DNA of 64,000 nucleotides, taken from positions 62,001 to 126,000 of the forward strand of contig NZ_KB899277.1 of NCBI RefSeq assembly GCF_000378145.1. The letters are read 5' to 3'. Within the stretch, counting starts at the first letter, position 1, and each line of letters starts with the position of its first letter. The stretch is from Saccharibacillus kuerlensis DSM 22868. GTDB lineage: Bacteria; Bacillota; Bacilli; Paenibacillales; Paenibacillaceae. This document shows, one piece after another, positions 37,642-45,847 of this stretch. A program made the translations under genes and the position numbers. Under the pieces are notes generated by a model. The model did not search any database, was not told where the DNA came from, and saw only the letters and a list, made by a program, of their open reading frames with translations.

Positions 37642-38629
37642 ATTCTTCAACTCCTTCGTTGACGATCTCGTCGATTTGCACGGCAACCCGATCTTTAATC
37701 ATACCCGGGCTTCCGATAAACTTCAGTTTTTCTCCAACTTTAATGGCGAGACCTTCTTCGGTAGCCTTATTTAGCGTAATAACGTCTCCCTGAGACAAAC
37801 TGAGAAATTCGCGAATCGTCAGTTGGGACTGCCCAAGCTCAGCAATAACTGGAAGCTCAGCGCGGGTTACCCGTTGACGCAAGGCTTCAAGTTCTTCCGG
37901 AGCACGCGCTTTTTTCTGCGATACGAACCAATGGTGTACCGACAATTTCGACATAATAGGCTCGATGACTACGTGGGGGATACACAGGTTGATCATCCCG
38001 CTTGTATCACCAATTTTTGTACTGAGCGAGATCAGTGCGATGGTCTCATTGGGCGATACAATCTGCATAAACTGTGGATTCGTTTCCAACGCTTCCATCC
38101 TTGGCGTTATGTCGTAAACTGTCTTCCAAGCTTCTTGCAAATTTTCCAATGCCCTGCTGAAAATCCGTTCCATAATCATCGTCTCAATCTCGGTGAGCGC
38201 TCCCGGTTTAAGTGGAGCCGTCCCGCTGCCTCCCAGCATACGGTCCACCATGGCATAGGCGATATTAGGATGCACTTCAAGCACCATTCGGCCTTCCAGC
38301 GGCTCCGCTTCGAAAATGTTCAGAACGGTCATTTTCGGAATGGAGCGGATGAATTCGTCGTAAGGCAGCTGTTCGACCTGCACGACGCTGATTTGAACGA
38401 AGGTACGAAGCTGAGCAGAGAAATAAGTAGTTAAATTTCGCGCAAAGTTTTCATGAATTCGGGTCAGGCTTCGAATATGGTCTTTGGAAAAACGTACAGC
38501 CCTTTTAAAATCGTAAGAGCGAATTTTACGCTGTGTGTCTTCTTTTTTGAGTTCATCGGCATCCATTTCGCCTGAAGATAGCGCAGCCAATAGAGCGTCA
38601 ATCTCATTTTGTGATAATACATCAACCAA
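37631..38629 (-). CDS. fliM: FliM, flagellar motor switch protein
   Basis: A 332-residue C-ring protein. The N-terminal CheY-P-binding peptide is LSQNEIDALLAAL. The middle CheC-like domain includes VRFSKDHIRSLTRIHENFARNL, and the C-terminal SpoA/FliN-like domain is at about 250-325. The start is most likely TTG 38629 (MVDVLSQNEI), served by GGGAGGGGGTGAAAGG. A GTG nine bases upstream sits inside that ribosome binding site. Confidence 0.95.
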   Translation of the reverse strand: MVDVLSQNEIDALLAALSSGEMDADELKKEDTQRKIRSYDFKRAVRFSKDHIRSLTRIHENFARNLTTYFSAQLRTFVQISVVQVEQLPYDEFIRSIPKMTVLNIFEAEPLEGRMVLEVHPNIAYAMVDRMLGGSGTAPLKPGALTEIETMIMERIFSRALENLQEAWKTVYDITPRMEALETNPQFMQIVSPNETIALISLSTKIGDTSGMINLCIPHVVIEPIMSKLSVHHWFVSQKKARAPEELEALRQRVTRAELPVIAELGQSQLTIREFLSLSQGDVITLNKATEEGLAIKVGEKLKFIGSPGMIKDRVAVQIDEIVNEGVEEFDE

Positions 38630-38712
38630 ACCTTTCACCCCCTCCCAATAGACACGGCCGCGCCCTTGGACGCGACCATAAACTTACGCGGAGAACCGCA
38701 AAGCTGCGCTGT

Positions 38713-39177
38713 TCAGATACTTGCCAGGATGAAGTTGGTGATGTTAACATTCACAACTTCGCCTTCCGGCAGCGACTTGTTAATGAGATTTTTAAGCTTT
38801 GTGTTTAGCTGCGTTTTGCCTTTCGACGTACCCAGGCTTTCCGGGTCCATGTCGGCCAGTGTCATCAAGACGATCGGTTTGACAGTAATATCCTTAATCG
38901 TATCAAATTCCGCTTTTGTTTTCGCGCTGTCAAGCTGGAAAGAGAAATCTACTTGAACGATGTAGGAAGGGTCCGACAAATTCGTTTTGATTCCTGTCAT
39001 ATCCGAACTGACTGCTACGATATCTTTAGCAGACAGCTGTTTTTCCTGCTTTGCTGCTTCTTTTTCAGCAGATGCGGCTGTCGTCTCATCACCTTTTCCC
39101 AGTACCAGGAACACGGCTACAACGATCAGCGTAATCGCCAAAAGCATCGTAATAAGCCATGGCAAAAGTTTCTTCAT
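38713..39177 (-). CDS. fliL: FliL, basal-body-associated protein
   Basis: A 154-residue single-pass membrane protein (helix at about 4-26) with a periplasm-side stomatin-like domain. It includes DIVAVSSDMTGIKTNLSDPSYIVQVDFSFQL and ends with GEVVNVNITNFILASI. It supports stator function around the motor. It overlaps flbD by 4 bp and is followed by fliM. Confidence 0.93.
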   Translation of the reverse strand: MKKLLPWLITMLLAITLIVVAVFLVLGKGDETTAASAEKEAAKQEKQLSAKDIVAVSSDMTGIKTNLSDPSYIVQVDFSFQLDSAKTKAEFDTIKDITVKPIVLMTLADMDPESLGTSKGKTQLNTKLKNLINKSLPEGEVVNVNITNFILASI

Positions 39178-39398
39178 TCTTCTTCCCCCGTATTCTGCAC
39201 TTTCACCGAAGCGGTATGCAGGCCGATAGCGGCATAATATTCGGTCATCAGCTTGACAACGTCTGCGGCTTTCTCAAGCACGATCATACGTTTGCCGTTA
39301 ACCAATGTAACGTAAGTGTCAGGCATTTCTTCTACCGTCTCAATCTGCAGCGCATTAAGCCACAATGGAGATCCGTTTAAACGAGTCACTGGAATCAT
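39174..39398 (-). CDS. swrD: FlbD/SwrD family flagellar protein
   Basis: A 74-residue protein of the FlbD (PF06289) family, with the family pattern MIPVTRLNGSPLWLNALQIETVEEMPDTYVTLVNGKR at its start. In B. subtilis the homologue SwrD raises motor torque and supports swarming. It lies between flgE and fliL as in B. subtilis and overlaps fliL by 4 bp (ATGA). Confidence 0.9.
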   Translation of the reverse strand: MIPVTRLNGSPLWLNALQIETVEEMPDTYVTLVNGKRMIVLEKAADVVKLMTEYYAAIGLHTASVKVQNTGEEE

Positions 39399-39468
39399 GG
39401 TTTCCCTCCCGTAAAGCTGACGGAAAAGCGGATTTGATCAGCTAGCCTTTCCGCCGCTAATTATCCGA

Positions 39469-40287
39469 TTAACGCTTCAGATTAACAACTTCCTGCAGCA
39501 TTTCATCGGAAGTCGTAATGATTCTGGAGTTTGCTTGGAAACCGCGCTGTGCTGTAATCATCTCAGTGAATTCGCCCGTAAGGTCGACGTTCGACATTTC
39601 CAGTTGGCCGGCTACGATGCTGCCCGCCATCGCGTTTGCTTCATCTGCCTCAAGTGTAATCTCAATTTCAGGCCCCATTGCATTTTGCCCTACACGATAC
39701 AAGTTGCCGCCAGCCTTCTCCAAGCCTTCCGGATTCCGTACTACGACAACTGCCAAACGGTTCTCTGCATCTACTTCTCCTTCAGCGTCTCTAATAGATA
39801 CTGTACCGTCACTACCGATAGAAAAACTCGATCCTTGCGGGATATTAATAGCTTCACTGTCCGTATTGAGTACGAAGAGTCCATCAGAGTTCACCAAGTT
39901 GCCCCCTCCATCTACATGGAAGTCTCCCGCTCTGGTAAGGAAAACGTTACCTGGTTCGGCACCGGATTCAAGAGCCACTGCGAAGAATCCGTCTCCATCG
40001 ATCCGCAGGTCTGTCGGGTTGTTCGTTGTCATTGCGCTGCCAGCCAGGTGCAATGTATCGATCGATCCGATCGATACACCCAAACCGATCTGCTTGGCAT
40101 TCGAACCGCCTGATTCGTCTGTAGGAGCTGTAGCACCTGCCGACATCTGACTCAAAATGTCTTTGAACATTACGCGGGAAGACTTGAAGCCGGTCGTGTT
40201 TACGTTCGCGATATTGTTACCGATGACGTCCAATTTCGTCTGGAAGCCTTTCATACCCGACACGCCCGAATACATGGATCTCAACAT
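39469..40287 (-). CDS. flgE: Flagellar hook protein FlgE (short, FlgG-like)
   Basis: A 272-residue rod/hook protein. The N-terminus reads LRSMYSGVSGMKGFQTKLDVIGNNIANVNTTGFKSSR, which includes the flagellar rod signature. The middle has GDGFFAVALESG and FLTRAGDFHVDGGGNLVNSDGLFVL, and the C-terminus ends SNVDLTGEFTEMITAQRGFQANSRIITTSDEMLQEVVNLKR. Its size resembles B. subtilis FlgE (264), formerly called FlgG. The ATG at 40287 was chosen (GGAGGAATC upstream), dropping 16 residues of upstream reading frame. It follows flgD and the TIGR02530 gene, which supports the hook assignment. Confidence 0.92.
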   Translation of the reverse strand: MLRSMYSGVSGMKGFQTKLDVIGNNIANVNTTGFKSSRVMFKDILSQMSAGATAPTDESGGSNAKQIGLGVSIGSIDTLHLAGSAMTTNNPTDLRIDGDGFFAVALESGAEPGNVFLTRAGDFHVDGGGNLVNSDGLFVLNTDSEAINIPQGSSFSIGSDGTVSIRDAEGEVDAENRLAVVVVRNPEGLEKAGGNLYRVGQNAMGPEIEITLEADEANAMAGSIVAGQLEMSNVDLTGEFTEMITAQRGFQANSRIITTSDEMLQEVVNLKR

Positions 40288-40386
40288 TAAATGATTCCTC
40301 CTATGGTTTCGCACACTTTTAATTTTTACCTGCAATATGTTACTTAACTTATTCCATTGTACTTTCTTTCGTCAGAAAAAGTCCTA

Positions 40387-40403
40387 GCTAAAAGTGCTAT
40401 TTT
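40387..40403 (-). promoter_or_regulatory. Shared fla-operon motif, copy upstream of flgE
   Basis: On the minus strand AAAATAGCACTTTTAGC, 100 bp before the flgE start in a 172-bp non-coding gap. A near-identical sequence occurs upstream of fliI (45720-45736), and a looser one upstream of flgB (50670-50688). A TACAAT that could act as a -10 lies 26 bp downstream (40356-40361), without a good -35. Function unknown; inferred to be regulatory because it recurs only in non-coding gaps of the operon. Confidence 0.45.
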
Positions 40404-40459
40404 GTACCGCTTCATGCGTTCCACGGTACTTCGGCTTCCTATCGGGCCAGCCGGTGAGA

Positions 40460-40834
40460 CTAGGAAACAATGACTGCACTATCAATTTGAGTGAATACAT
40501 TGTCTTTCATGGAATTGCCGTCAACCGCAGTAACGACTGTACGATTCCGTACATTTACAATCAAAGCCATGTCCTGCATAAGAAGCAGAGATTCTTTGGA
40601 ACCTTTAGCTGCCGCCTTATCAATCGCGCTTTCAATTTTGCGAAGCTGATCGGGATTGAATTCAATGCCTCGCTGCTCAAGCCGCTTTGAAGCATGCCCG
40701 CTGAATTTTAGCAGCTTCTCTTCGAGTACGGACTGAAAATTTTCGCGTCCGGGCGTAGAGACCGCTTGATTCCGCGAAGTTCCCGGCGGAATTTTAGCCG
40801 GATATAACTGGCCTACACGAATCGGGTCATTCAT
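40460..40834 (-). CDS. TIGR02530-type flagellar operon protein
   Basis: A 124-residue cytoplasmic protein. It contains FQSVLEEKLLKFSGHASKRLEQRGIEF, DQLRKIESAIDKAAAKGSKESLLLMQDMALIVNVRNRTVVTAVDG and a short tail: the pattern of the small FlgD-adjacent family TIGR02530 (recalled). The SxHAxxRLxxRGI motif is its hallmark. The ATG at 40834 has AGGAGGTG just upstream. It lies 1 nt after flgD and before flgE. The molecular role is not established; hook assembly is likely from context. Confidence 0.85.
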   Translation of the reverse strand: MNDPIRVGQLYPAKIPPGTSRNQAVSTPGRENFQSVLEEKLLKFSGHASKRLEQRGIEFNPDQLRKIESAIDKAAAKGSKESLLLMQDMALIVNVRNRTVVTAVDGNSMKDNVFTQIDSAVIVS

Positions 40835-40835
40835 T

Positions 40836-41456
40836 TTACACCTCCTTATCACCGGACTGAGCTGTTCCGGCTGCCTCCTCTGCGGAGTTTTGAGAAGATT
40901 GGGCCGTCACATCTTCCTGTCCCGAAGCTGGTTGAGTCTGCTCGTTTGTAGAACTTGAAGAATCTTCTGCTGCAGCCTCCTGAGATGTTGTTGGAGTTTC
41001 CGCCGCAGTGCCGGATTCCGCTCCGCCTGCTTCAACCATTGTGATATCGGTAGTCGGCACCAAATAATCGCCTACTGCTGCAAACATTTTACCGTCTTTT
41101 TGAAGAACGGAAGCGACATTACCTGTCAAATAGTTGCTCGTTTCTGAATCGTACCATGTAACTTTTTGACCGATAAGCTGTGAAGCTGTGCCCATTGAAG
41201 AATTCATTTGCGTCAGCTGAGTGGACATGTTCATCAGCTGCTCCAAGGAGGAAAACTGGGCCATCTGGGCAGTGAATTGAGAATTGTCCATTGGAGCCAG
41301 AGGATCCTGGTTTTTAAGCTGTGCGATCAAAATTGTCAGGAATTGTTCCTTGCCCATTGTTGCAGAATCTTTCGAAGTTTTTGCAGCTGCATTTTGTACG
41401 TTCTGCGCCGAATAATTAGGCCAAATATTTGATGTCGAAACCGAGCTGTTTGCCAA
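40836..41456 (-). CDS. flgD: FlgD, hook capping/scaffold protein
   Basis: A 206-residue hook-cap protein. The conserved N-terminal segment MGKEQFLTILIAQLKNQDPLAPMDNSQFTAQMAQFSSLEQLMNMS spans about 35-78. A short beta domain follows (SQLIGQKVTWYDSETSNYLTGNVASV). The last 65 residues are Ser/Thr/Glu/Gln-rich and look disordered. It follows fliK by 21 nt. Confidence 0.95.
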   Translation of the reverse strand: MANSSVSTSNIWPNYSAQNVQNAAAKTSKDSATMGKEQFLTILIAQLKNQDPLAPMDNSQFTAQMAQFSSLEQLMNMSTQLTQMNSSMGTASQLIGQKVTWYDSETSNYLTGNVASVLQKDGKMFAAVGDYLVPTTDITMVEAGGAESGTAAETPTTSQEAAAEDSSSSTNEQTQPASGQEDVTAQSSQNSAEEAAGTAQSGDKEV

Positions 41457-41477
41457 AAAGATAACCTCCTATCTGAG

Positions 41478-42845
41478 TTAAGCTTCTGCTATAAATGAGC
41501 TTCCGGATTGCGCGGCCGTCTTCTGTCTCAACCACTCGCCAAGTTCTTCGCCAAGCTCGGCTGTCAAACGGGCATCGTCGCTACTTTCTTCTTTCGAACG
41601 CGAACGTTTCCCCTGCTGTTGCCCGCTTCCTCCTTGACCGCCATTATGATCCATCTGCGACTGCAGTGAGGAGCTTTGTGTAACTTCCAATCGTTCTACC
41701 GTCAATCCCTGCCCTTGAAGCGATCCGCGAAGCTGAACCATTTGCTGTTCCAGCAAATCTTTGGCAGCTGCATGTTCAGTAATGAAGTGAGCGACAAGCT
41801 GACCGGCATGCATAGTGATACGAATATCAACCTTGCCGAGATGCTCCGGAGTCATGGTAATCTTGGCTTCCGTAAATCCTTGCTTCTGCAAAATCTGAAG
41901 TCGGTCTACGACCAGTTTCTCTACTTCTTTAGCCATCTGATTGACAGGAACAGCTTCGACTGGTTTGGCCGGTGTTAAGCCGTTTGCCCGCAATGCCAAT
42001 TCTCCTGCCGTAATTGTTCCCTGCGGTTTGATGTCCTGCTGTTGTTCTTGAGACGAATCGCTATCCTGCTGCATACCTGATCCGGACTGTTGGGACTGAT
42101 TCTTTGCTGCTGCAATAGTCGGTTGGTCTTCAGCTTTAACCAATGTCTTCGCCGCCAATTGTTTTTCATCTTGCACAACTTCCGTTTGGACTACCTGCTG
42201 TATTGGCTGTTTGGCAGCTGTTTGGCTTATGTTTTCATCGGCCATTTGAACCGTTTGTTCAAGCGCCGCCAGCGCCTGCTGAGCCTGCACTTTCAATTCA
42301 GGGGCAGTCTGTGCGGTTTTCTGCAGTTCCACTAATTGTGCAACTATATCCTGAAGCGCAAATTTTAACGTTGACGGATTGGAAGCCAACATTTCAACTG
42401 CATTTGCTGACTGCTGTTGTCCTTCTTGAAGCTGGGGTTCACTCTGCTGTCCATTTAGCAGAACCTGCGCTTGTTGAACCCAATTTTGCAGCATAGACAC
42501 GAGCTGAGGATTTTCAAGCAGCTGTTCGTCAATCACATCAAGCTGTCCCAGAAGTTCTTCCAATTTAGCTTCCAACTGTTTGACATTGTCGCCTGGAGTT
42601 CCATTTTGGACTTCCTCAGAAGACACTCCAGCTGCTGCAATCAACTGCTGAAGCGCCGCCAAAAGAGGATTTGACGGTGTCTCAGCTGTTTCTCCTCCGG
42701 AACTGTCAGTTCCTACAGCTCCCATTAATAATTGAAGGGATTGTCCAAATACAGCAGCTGCTCCGCTCGCTGTAGCACCAACAGGAGATTTACTTGTGGC
42801 AGCGGGTGCTGCACTTACTGTCATTCCCGGAATCGTCATTCCCAC
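41478..42845 (-). CDS. fliK: FliK, flagellar hook-length control protein
   Basis: A 455-residue secreted ruler protein. The long, Gln/Ala/Glu-rich N-terminal part (1-310) has low complexity. The C-terminal switch domain includes LQKQGFTEAKITMTPEHLGKVDIRITMHAGQLVAHFITEHAAAKDLLEQQMVQLRGSLQGQGL (about 325-390), which interacts with FlhB. The last 50 residues are charged. It probably starts at GTG 42845; an ATG 6 nt downstream is the alternative. It follows ylxF. Confidence 0.93.
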   Translation of the reverse strand: MGMTIPGMTVSAAPAATSKSPVGATASGAAAVFGQSLQLLMGAVGTDSSGGETAETPSNPLLAALQQLIAAAGVSSEEVQNGTPGDNVKQLEAKLEELLGQLDVIDEQLLENPQLVSMLQNWVQQAQVLLNGQQSEPQLQEGQQQSANAVEMLASNPSTLKFALQDIVAQLVELQKTAQTAPELKVQAQQALAALEQTVQMADENISQTAAKQPIQQVVQTEVVQDEKQLAAKTLVKAEDQPTIAAAKNQSQQSGSGMQQDSDSSQEQQQDIKPQGTITAGELALRANGLTPAKPVEAVPVNQMAKEVEKLVVDRLQILQKQGFTEAKITMTPEHLGKVDIRITMHAGQLVAHFITEHAAAKDLLEQQMVQLRGSLQGQGLTVERLEVTQSSSLQSQMDHNGGQGGSGQQQGKRSRSKEESSDDARLTAELGEELGEWLRQKTAAQSGSSFIAEA

Positions 42846-42873
42846 TTTGTTTTTTCACCTCCCTCAATCCAAA

Positions 42874-43836
42874 TTAACCGCCGATTAATTTATTGGCCAA
42901 AGACGCGGCCGTTTCACTATCCGTATTTGCCATTTGAGACAATATGTTGGATCGTGTAGCATCATCTACCGATTTCAAAATTGTCAGTACCTTTGCTTGA
43001 TTGGTCTTAGCCATCTGAGTCAGCAGTGCTGACGCGCTGGCAGCATCCATAGAAGAAAAAGTTTGACTCAGTTGATCTTGATTAAGTGATCCGCTTGTGG
43101 AAGGAGTCTTTTGCGAAGACTGATCCGAACTGCTGACTGCGGCACGCGCCGTGTTGGCCGCTTTTTCAAGTTGAGCTGCAGAAGCGGCGTTTTTAAGCAT
43201 AATTGAAACTTTGGCCGCTTTATCGGCCGTCATTTTTTGCAGAATTGCAGAACGCTGTTCCGTATTCATTGCATTGAGAATCATGGCCATTTCTTCGTCT
43301 GTCAGCGTCTGTATGATTGGAGCTGCTTTGCTTGCGCTCATGGATCCGTAAGTTTGAGCCAGCTGTTTGACTTTATCGCTTGGCTTATCTTCAGCTTTTG
43401 GCTCTGCAGCAGCTGCCGCTTCTGCTTCTTCCTTCTGCTTAGCTTCAGTCTCTTCCAGCTGTTTCTGCAAAGTTTCTAACTGAGTTTGCGTATCAGTTTG
43501 AGCCTGCTGAGTCGTTTTTAATTCAGCATTTTTCTGTGCGAGTTGAGTTTTGAGCTGATTGATTGTAGCTTCTGCACTTGCCGCCTGCTGCTCTTCCTTA
43601 CGCTGTGCCTGCTGCTCTGGTGTATAAGTCGGTTTGGGAAGAAGCGATCCGACAACCGGAATCTGATTAGCTGTTTCCAGTACTGTGTTTCGCGCATTCG
43701 GGTTCATCACAGTAAGCAGTACTCCAACTAGCACGACTGCAAACAGAATGGGTACTGCGAACAACAGAATCCGACCTGCTTTACTTCCCGACTCTTCTTC
43801 CAAACCCATATCGGCTTGGGTTTCGGTTTTTGCCAC
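42874..43836 (-). CDS. ylxF: YlxF/MotE-like protein with MgtE N domains
   Basis: A 320-residue membrane-anchored protein. A hydrophobic helix (about 25-46) is followed by a coiled coil (about 75-130), then two helical MgtE_N-type repeats near KAAPIIQTLTDEEMAMILNAMNTEQRSAILQKMTADKAA (about 165-205) and DAASASALLTQMAKTNQAKVLTILKSVDDATRSNILSQM (about 255-295). These folds resemble FliG and MotE. It sits between fliJ and fliK like YlxF of B. subtilis. The role is uncertain, perhaps at the stator or C-ring. Confidence 0.87.
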   Translation of the reverse strand: MAKTETQADMGLEEESGSKAGRILLFAVPILFAVVLVGVLLTVMNPNARNTVLETANQIPVVGSLLPKPTYTPEQQAQRKEEQQAASAEATINQLKTQLAQKNAELKTTQQAQTDTQTQLETLQKQLEETEAKQKEEAEAAAAAEPKAEDKPSDKVKQLAQTYGSMSASKAAPIIQTLTDEEMAMILNAMNTEQRSAILQKMTADKAAKVSIMLKNAASAAQLEKAANTARAAVSSSDQSSQKTPSTSGSLNQDQLSQTFSSMDAASASALLTQMAKTNQAKVLTILKSVDDATRSNILSQMANTDSETAASLANKLIGG

Positions 43837-43876
43837 GCACTTGACCTCCTTCTACAATTGCTGTCCTACTGGTGAT

Positions 43877-44323
43877 TTAACGGGCGCGAGAGACAAAACG
43901 AATCGTTGCCATTTCGTCAAGAGTATTTTGCTCACGCAGCATCTCTTCTTTTTGGAAAGAATCCAACGCTTTACCACGAGCCTGCAGCCATACCTTTTCA
44001 TCCAACATTTTCGTTGTAAGGTGTTCTTTCTTTTCTTCGACTTTTACTTGAGCACTTTGAATATCTTGGCGCTTCTGAAGAATGCATTGATCGATGTAAT
44101 TGATATAATCCTGCATTTGTTGGAGTTGGACAGCTGAAACTGCGTTTACAGTCTGATTTTGCAGAGTGTCGAACAATGAATCTTTGTCCGAGAACAGCTG
44201 GCTCAGCGTTTGTTCCTCAGCCTGCAATTCTCCCATGGCCGAAGAAAGTTTCATCTCTGCATGACTTTTCTCACTCGTTTTCAGATCCACGACTTTTTGA
44301 AATGAGTAGTTGAATTTCAACAT
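43877..44323 (-). CDS. fliJ: FliJ, export chaperone/ATPase stalk protein
   Basis: A 148-residue, almost entirely coiled-coil protein beginning MLKFNYSFQKVVDLKTSEKSHAEMKL. FliJ inserts into the FliI ring and stimulates export. Location directly after fliI (9 nt) and the helical heptads support the call; sequence conservation in the family is weak. Confidence 0.92.
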   Translation of the reverse strand: MLKFNYSFQKVVDLKTSEKSHAEMKLSSAMGELQAEEQTLSQLFSDKDSLFDTLQNQTVNAVSAVQLQQMQDYINYIDQCILQKRQDIQSAQVKVEEKKEHLTTKMLDEKVWLQARGKALDSFQKEEMLREQNTLDEMATIRFVSRAR

Positions 44324-44332
44324 TCCTTAAGG

Positions 44333-45652
44333 TCAGCTCCTTGAAAATTCTTGGATTAAACGTTCTATCGACTCATCCAGCGTTGTCTTTTCGTTTACCT
44401 TTTGTTTGGTGAAATCCCAGATCCTCTGGATATTCTCGATCGATTCATCGATCTCTGCGCTTGAGCCCCTCTGATAGGCACCAATGTTAATCAGATCTTC
44501 AGATTCCTTATAGACCGACAGCAGCCGCTTCAAGTTGTTGGCCGCATCTGTTTGTATTTCCGGCGAAATGTCCTTCATAACCCGGCTGATACTTGCCAGT
44601 ACATCAATCGCTGGAAAATGTCCTCGGTTAGCAATTCCCCGGTTCAAAACGATGTGTCCGTCCAATATCCCCCGGACCGCATCGGCAATCGGTTCATTCA
44701 TGTCATCTCCGTCGACAAGCACGGTATAGAAAGCGGTGATCGAACCGGTTGGTCCCGTTCCTGCCCTTTCCAAAAGTTTCGGAAGGCTTGCGAATACTGA
44801 AGGGGTATAACCTCTCATCGCCGGCGGCTCGCCTACAGCCAATCCTACTTCACGCTGAGCCATTGCATATCGGGTAACCGAATCCATCATCATCATGACG
44901 TTCATTCCGCGATCCCGATAATACTCAGCTATACTTGTTGCAATCAAAGCTCCTTTGATTCGAACCAGTGCGGGTTGATCGGAAGTAGCCACGATAACGA
45001 CCGATCGGGCTAAACCTTCCGGACCAAGATCCCGTTCAATGAAATCGAGTACTTCACGTCCACGTTCTCCAATCAATGCAATAACGTTGATGTCCGCTGA
45101 AGTATTTCGAGCAATCATGCCCATCAAAGTACTTTTCCCGACACCCGAGCCGGCGAAGATGCCCACCCGCTGTCCTTTCCCGATTGTAAGAAGTCCGTCA
45201 ATCGCTCGAACCCCAACGCTGATCGGTTCTTGTACTCTTGGCCGCTGCAGTGGGTTGCTCGGCGCATTAAACGTTGATGCATGAGCCATACGTGCCGGAA
45301 GCAGCGATCCGTCCAGCGGCCTTCCAAGTCCATCTAACACTTTGCCGAGCAATTCTGATCCGACCTGTACGGTAAGCGGCTTACCCGTGCCGACAACGTC
45401 GCATCCCGGGCCGATTGACTGCAGTTCGCCAAGCGGCATCAGCAGTACTTTATTGTCCCGAAATCCGACAACTTCGGCCTGAAGCGGAGGTGACGTTTTG
45501 TTAGGATAAATGTAGCAAACTTCGCCAATACTAGTATCTGGTCCTTCTGATTCAATCATCAGCCCGATGACCTGTGTGACTTTACCGTTCACTCGAACCG
45601 GATCAAGCTGCCTCAGTTGATCCAAGTATTTGTCGACTAAAATTTCTTTCAT
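44333..45652 (-). CDS. fliI: FliI, flagellum-specific ATPase
   Basis: A 439-residue F1-beta-like ATPase of the export apparatus. Walker A GIFAGSGVGKSTLMGMIARN lies at about 165-184, followed by GERGREVLDFIE, Walker B VMMMMDSVTRYAMAQRE, and a C-terminal chaperone-binding helix. The ATG at 45652 was chosen because GGAGGTGAAGGG directly precedes it; an ATG pair 39 nt upstream lies before this ribosome binding site. A 195-bp non-coding gap separates it from fliH, unusual in an otherwise tight operon. Confidence 0.97.
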   Translation of the reverse strand: MKEILVDKYLDQLRQLDPVRVNGKVTQVIGLMIESEGPDTSIGEVCYIYPNKTSPPLQAEVVGFRDNKVLLMPLGELQSIGPGCDVVGTGKPLTVQVGSELLGKVLDGLGRPLDGSLLPARMAHASTFNAPSNPLQRPRVQEPISVGVRAIDGLLTIGKGQRVGIFAGSGVGKSTLMGMIARNTSADINVIALIGERGREVLDFIERDLGPEGLARSVVIVATSDQPALVRIKGALIATSIAEYYRDRGMNVMMMMDSVTRYAMAQREVGLAVGEPPAMRGYTPSVFASLPKLLERAGTGPTGSITAFYTVLVDGDDMNEPIADAVRGILDGHIVLNRGIANRGHFPAIDVLASISRVMKDISPEIQTDAANNLKRLLSVYKESEDLINIGAYQRGSSAEIDESIENIQRIWDFTKQKVNEKTTLDESIERLIQEFSRS

Positions 45653-45847
45653 CCCTTCACCTCCATACCGTCGTTGCTTTATATTCATCATTTTACACCC
45701 TTATAAAAAAACCACTAAGGCTAAAAAGTGCTATTTATCGAATTCAAAAAACCCCCGTACCCTACTACACTTCCTACTCCAATGAGAATTGACTAGTACC
45801 TCCACCAATTTGTACGTCTTTGGAGGAATTCCCAGTCATTTCACGAA
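45653..45847. other. fliH-fliI intergenic gap
   Basis: 195 bp with no reading frame worth calling; stops occur in all frames. It contains the shared motif at 45720-45736, a T7 run (minus strand) just after it, and TATAAG and TAAAAT sequences close to the fliI start. An internal promoter or processing site is possible. No stable long hairpin was seen. Confidence 0.5.
45720..45736 (-). promoter_or_regulatory. Shared fla-operon motif, copy upstream of fliI
   Basis: On the minus strand AAATAGCACTTTTTAGC, 68 bp before the fliI start. It differs from the flgE copy (40387-40403) only by the length of the T-run. After it the strand reads CTTAGTGG and then T7. Regulatory function is inferred from recurrence. 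Confidence 0.45.

Noticed and set aside
45720-45736. Sigma-54 promoter
   Set aside because: TAGCAC-N5 does not continue into TTGC, and no sigma-54 activator gene is nearby.
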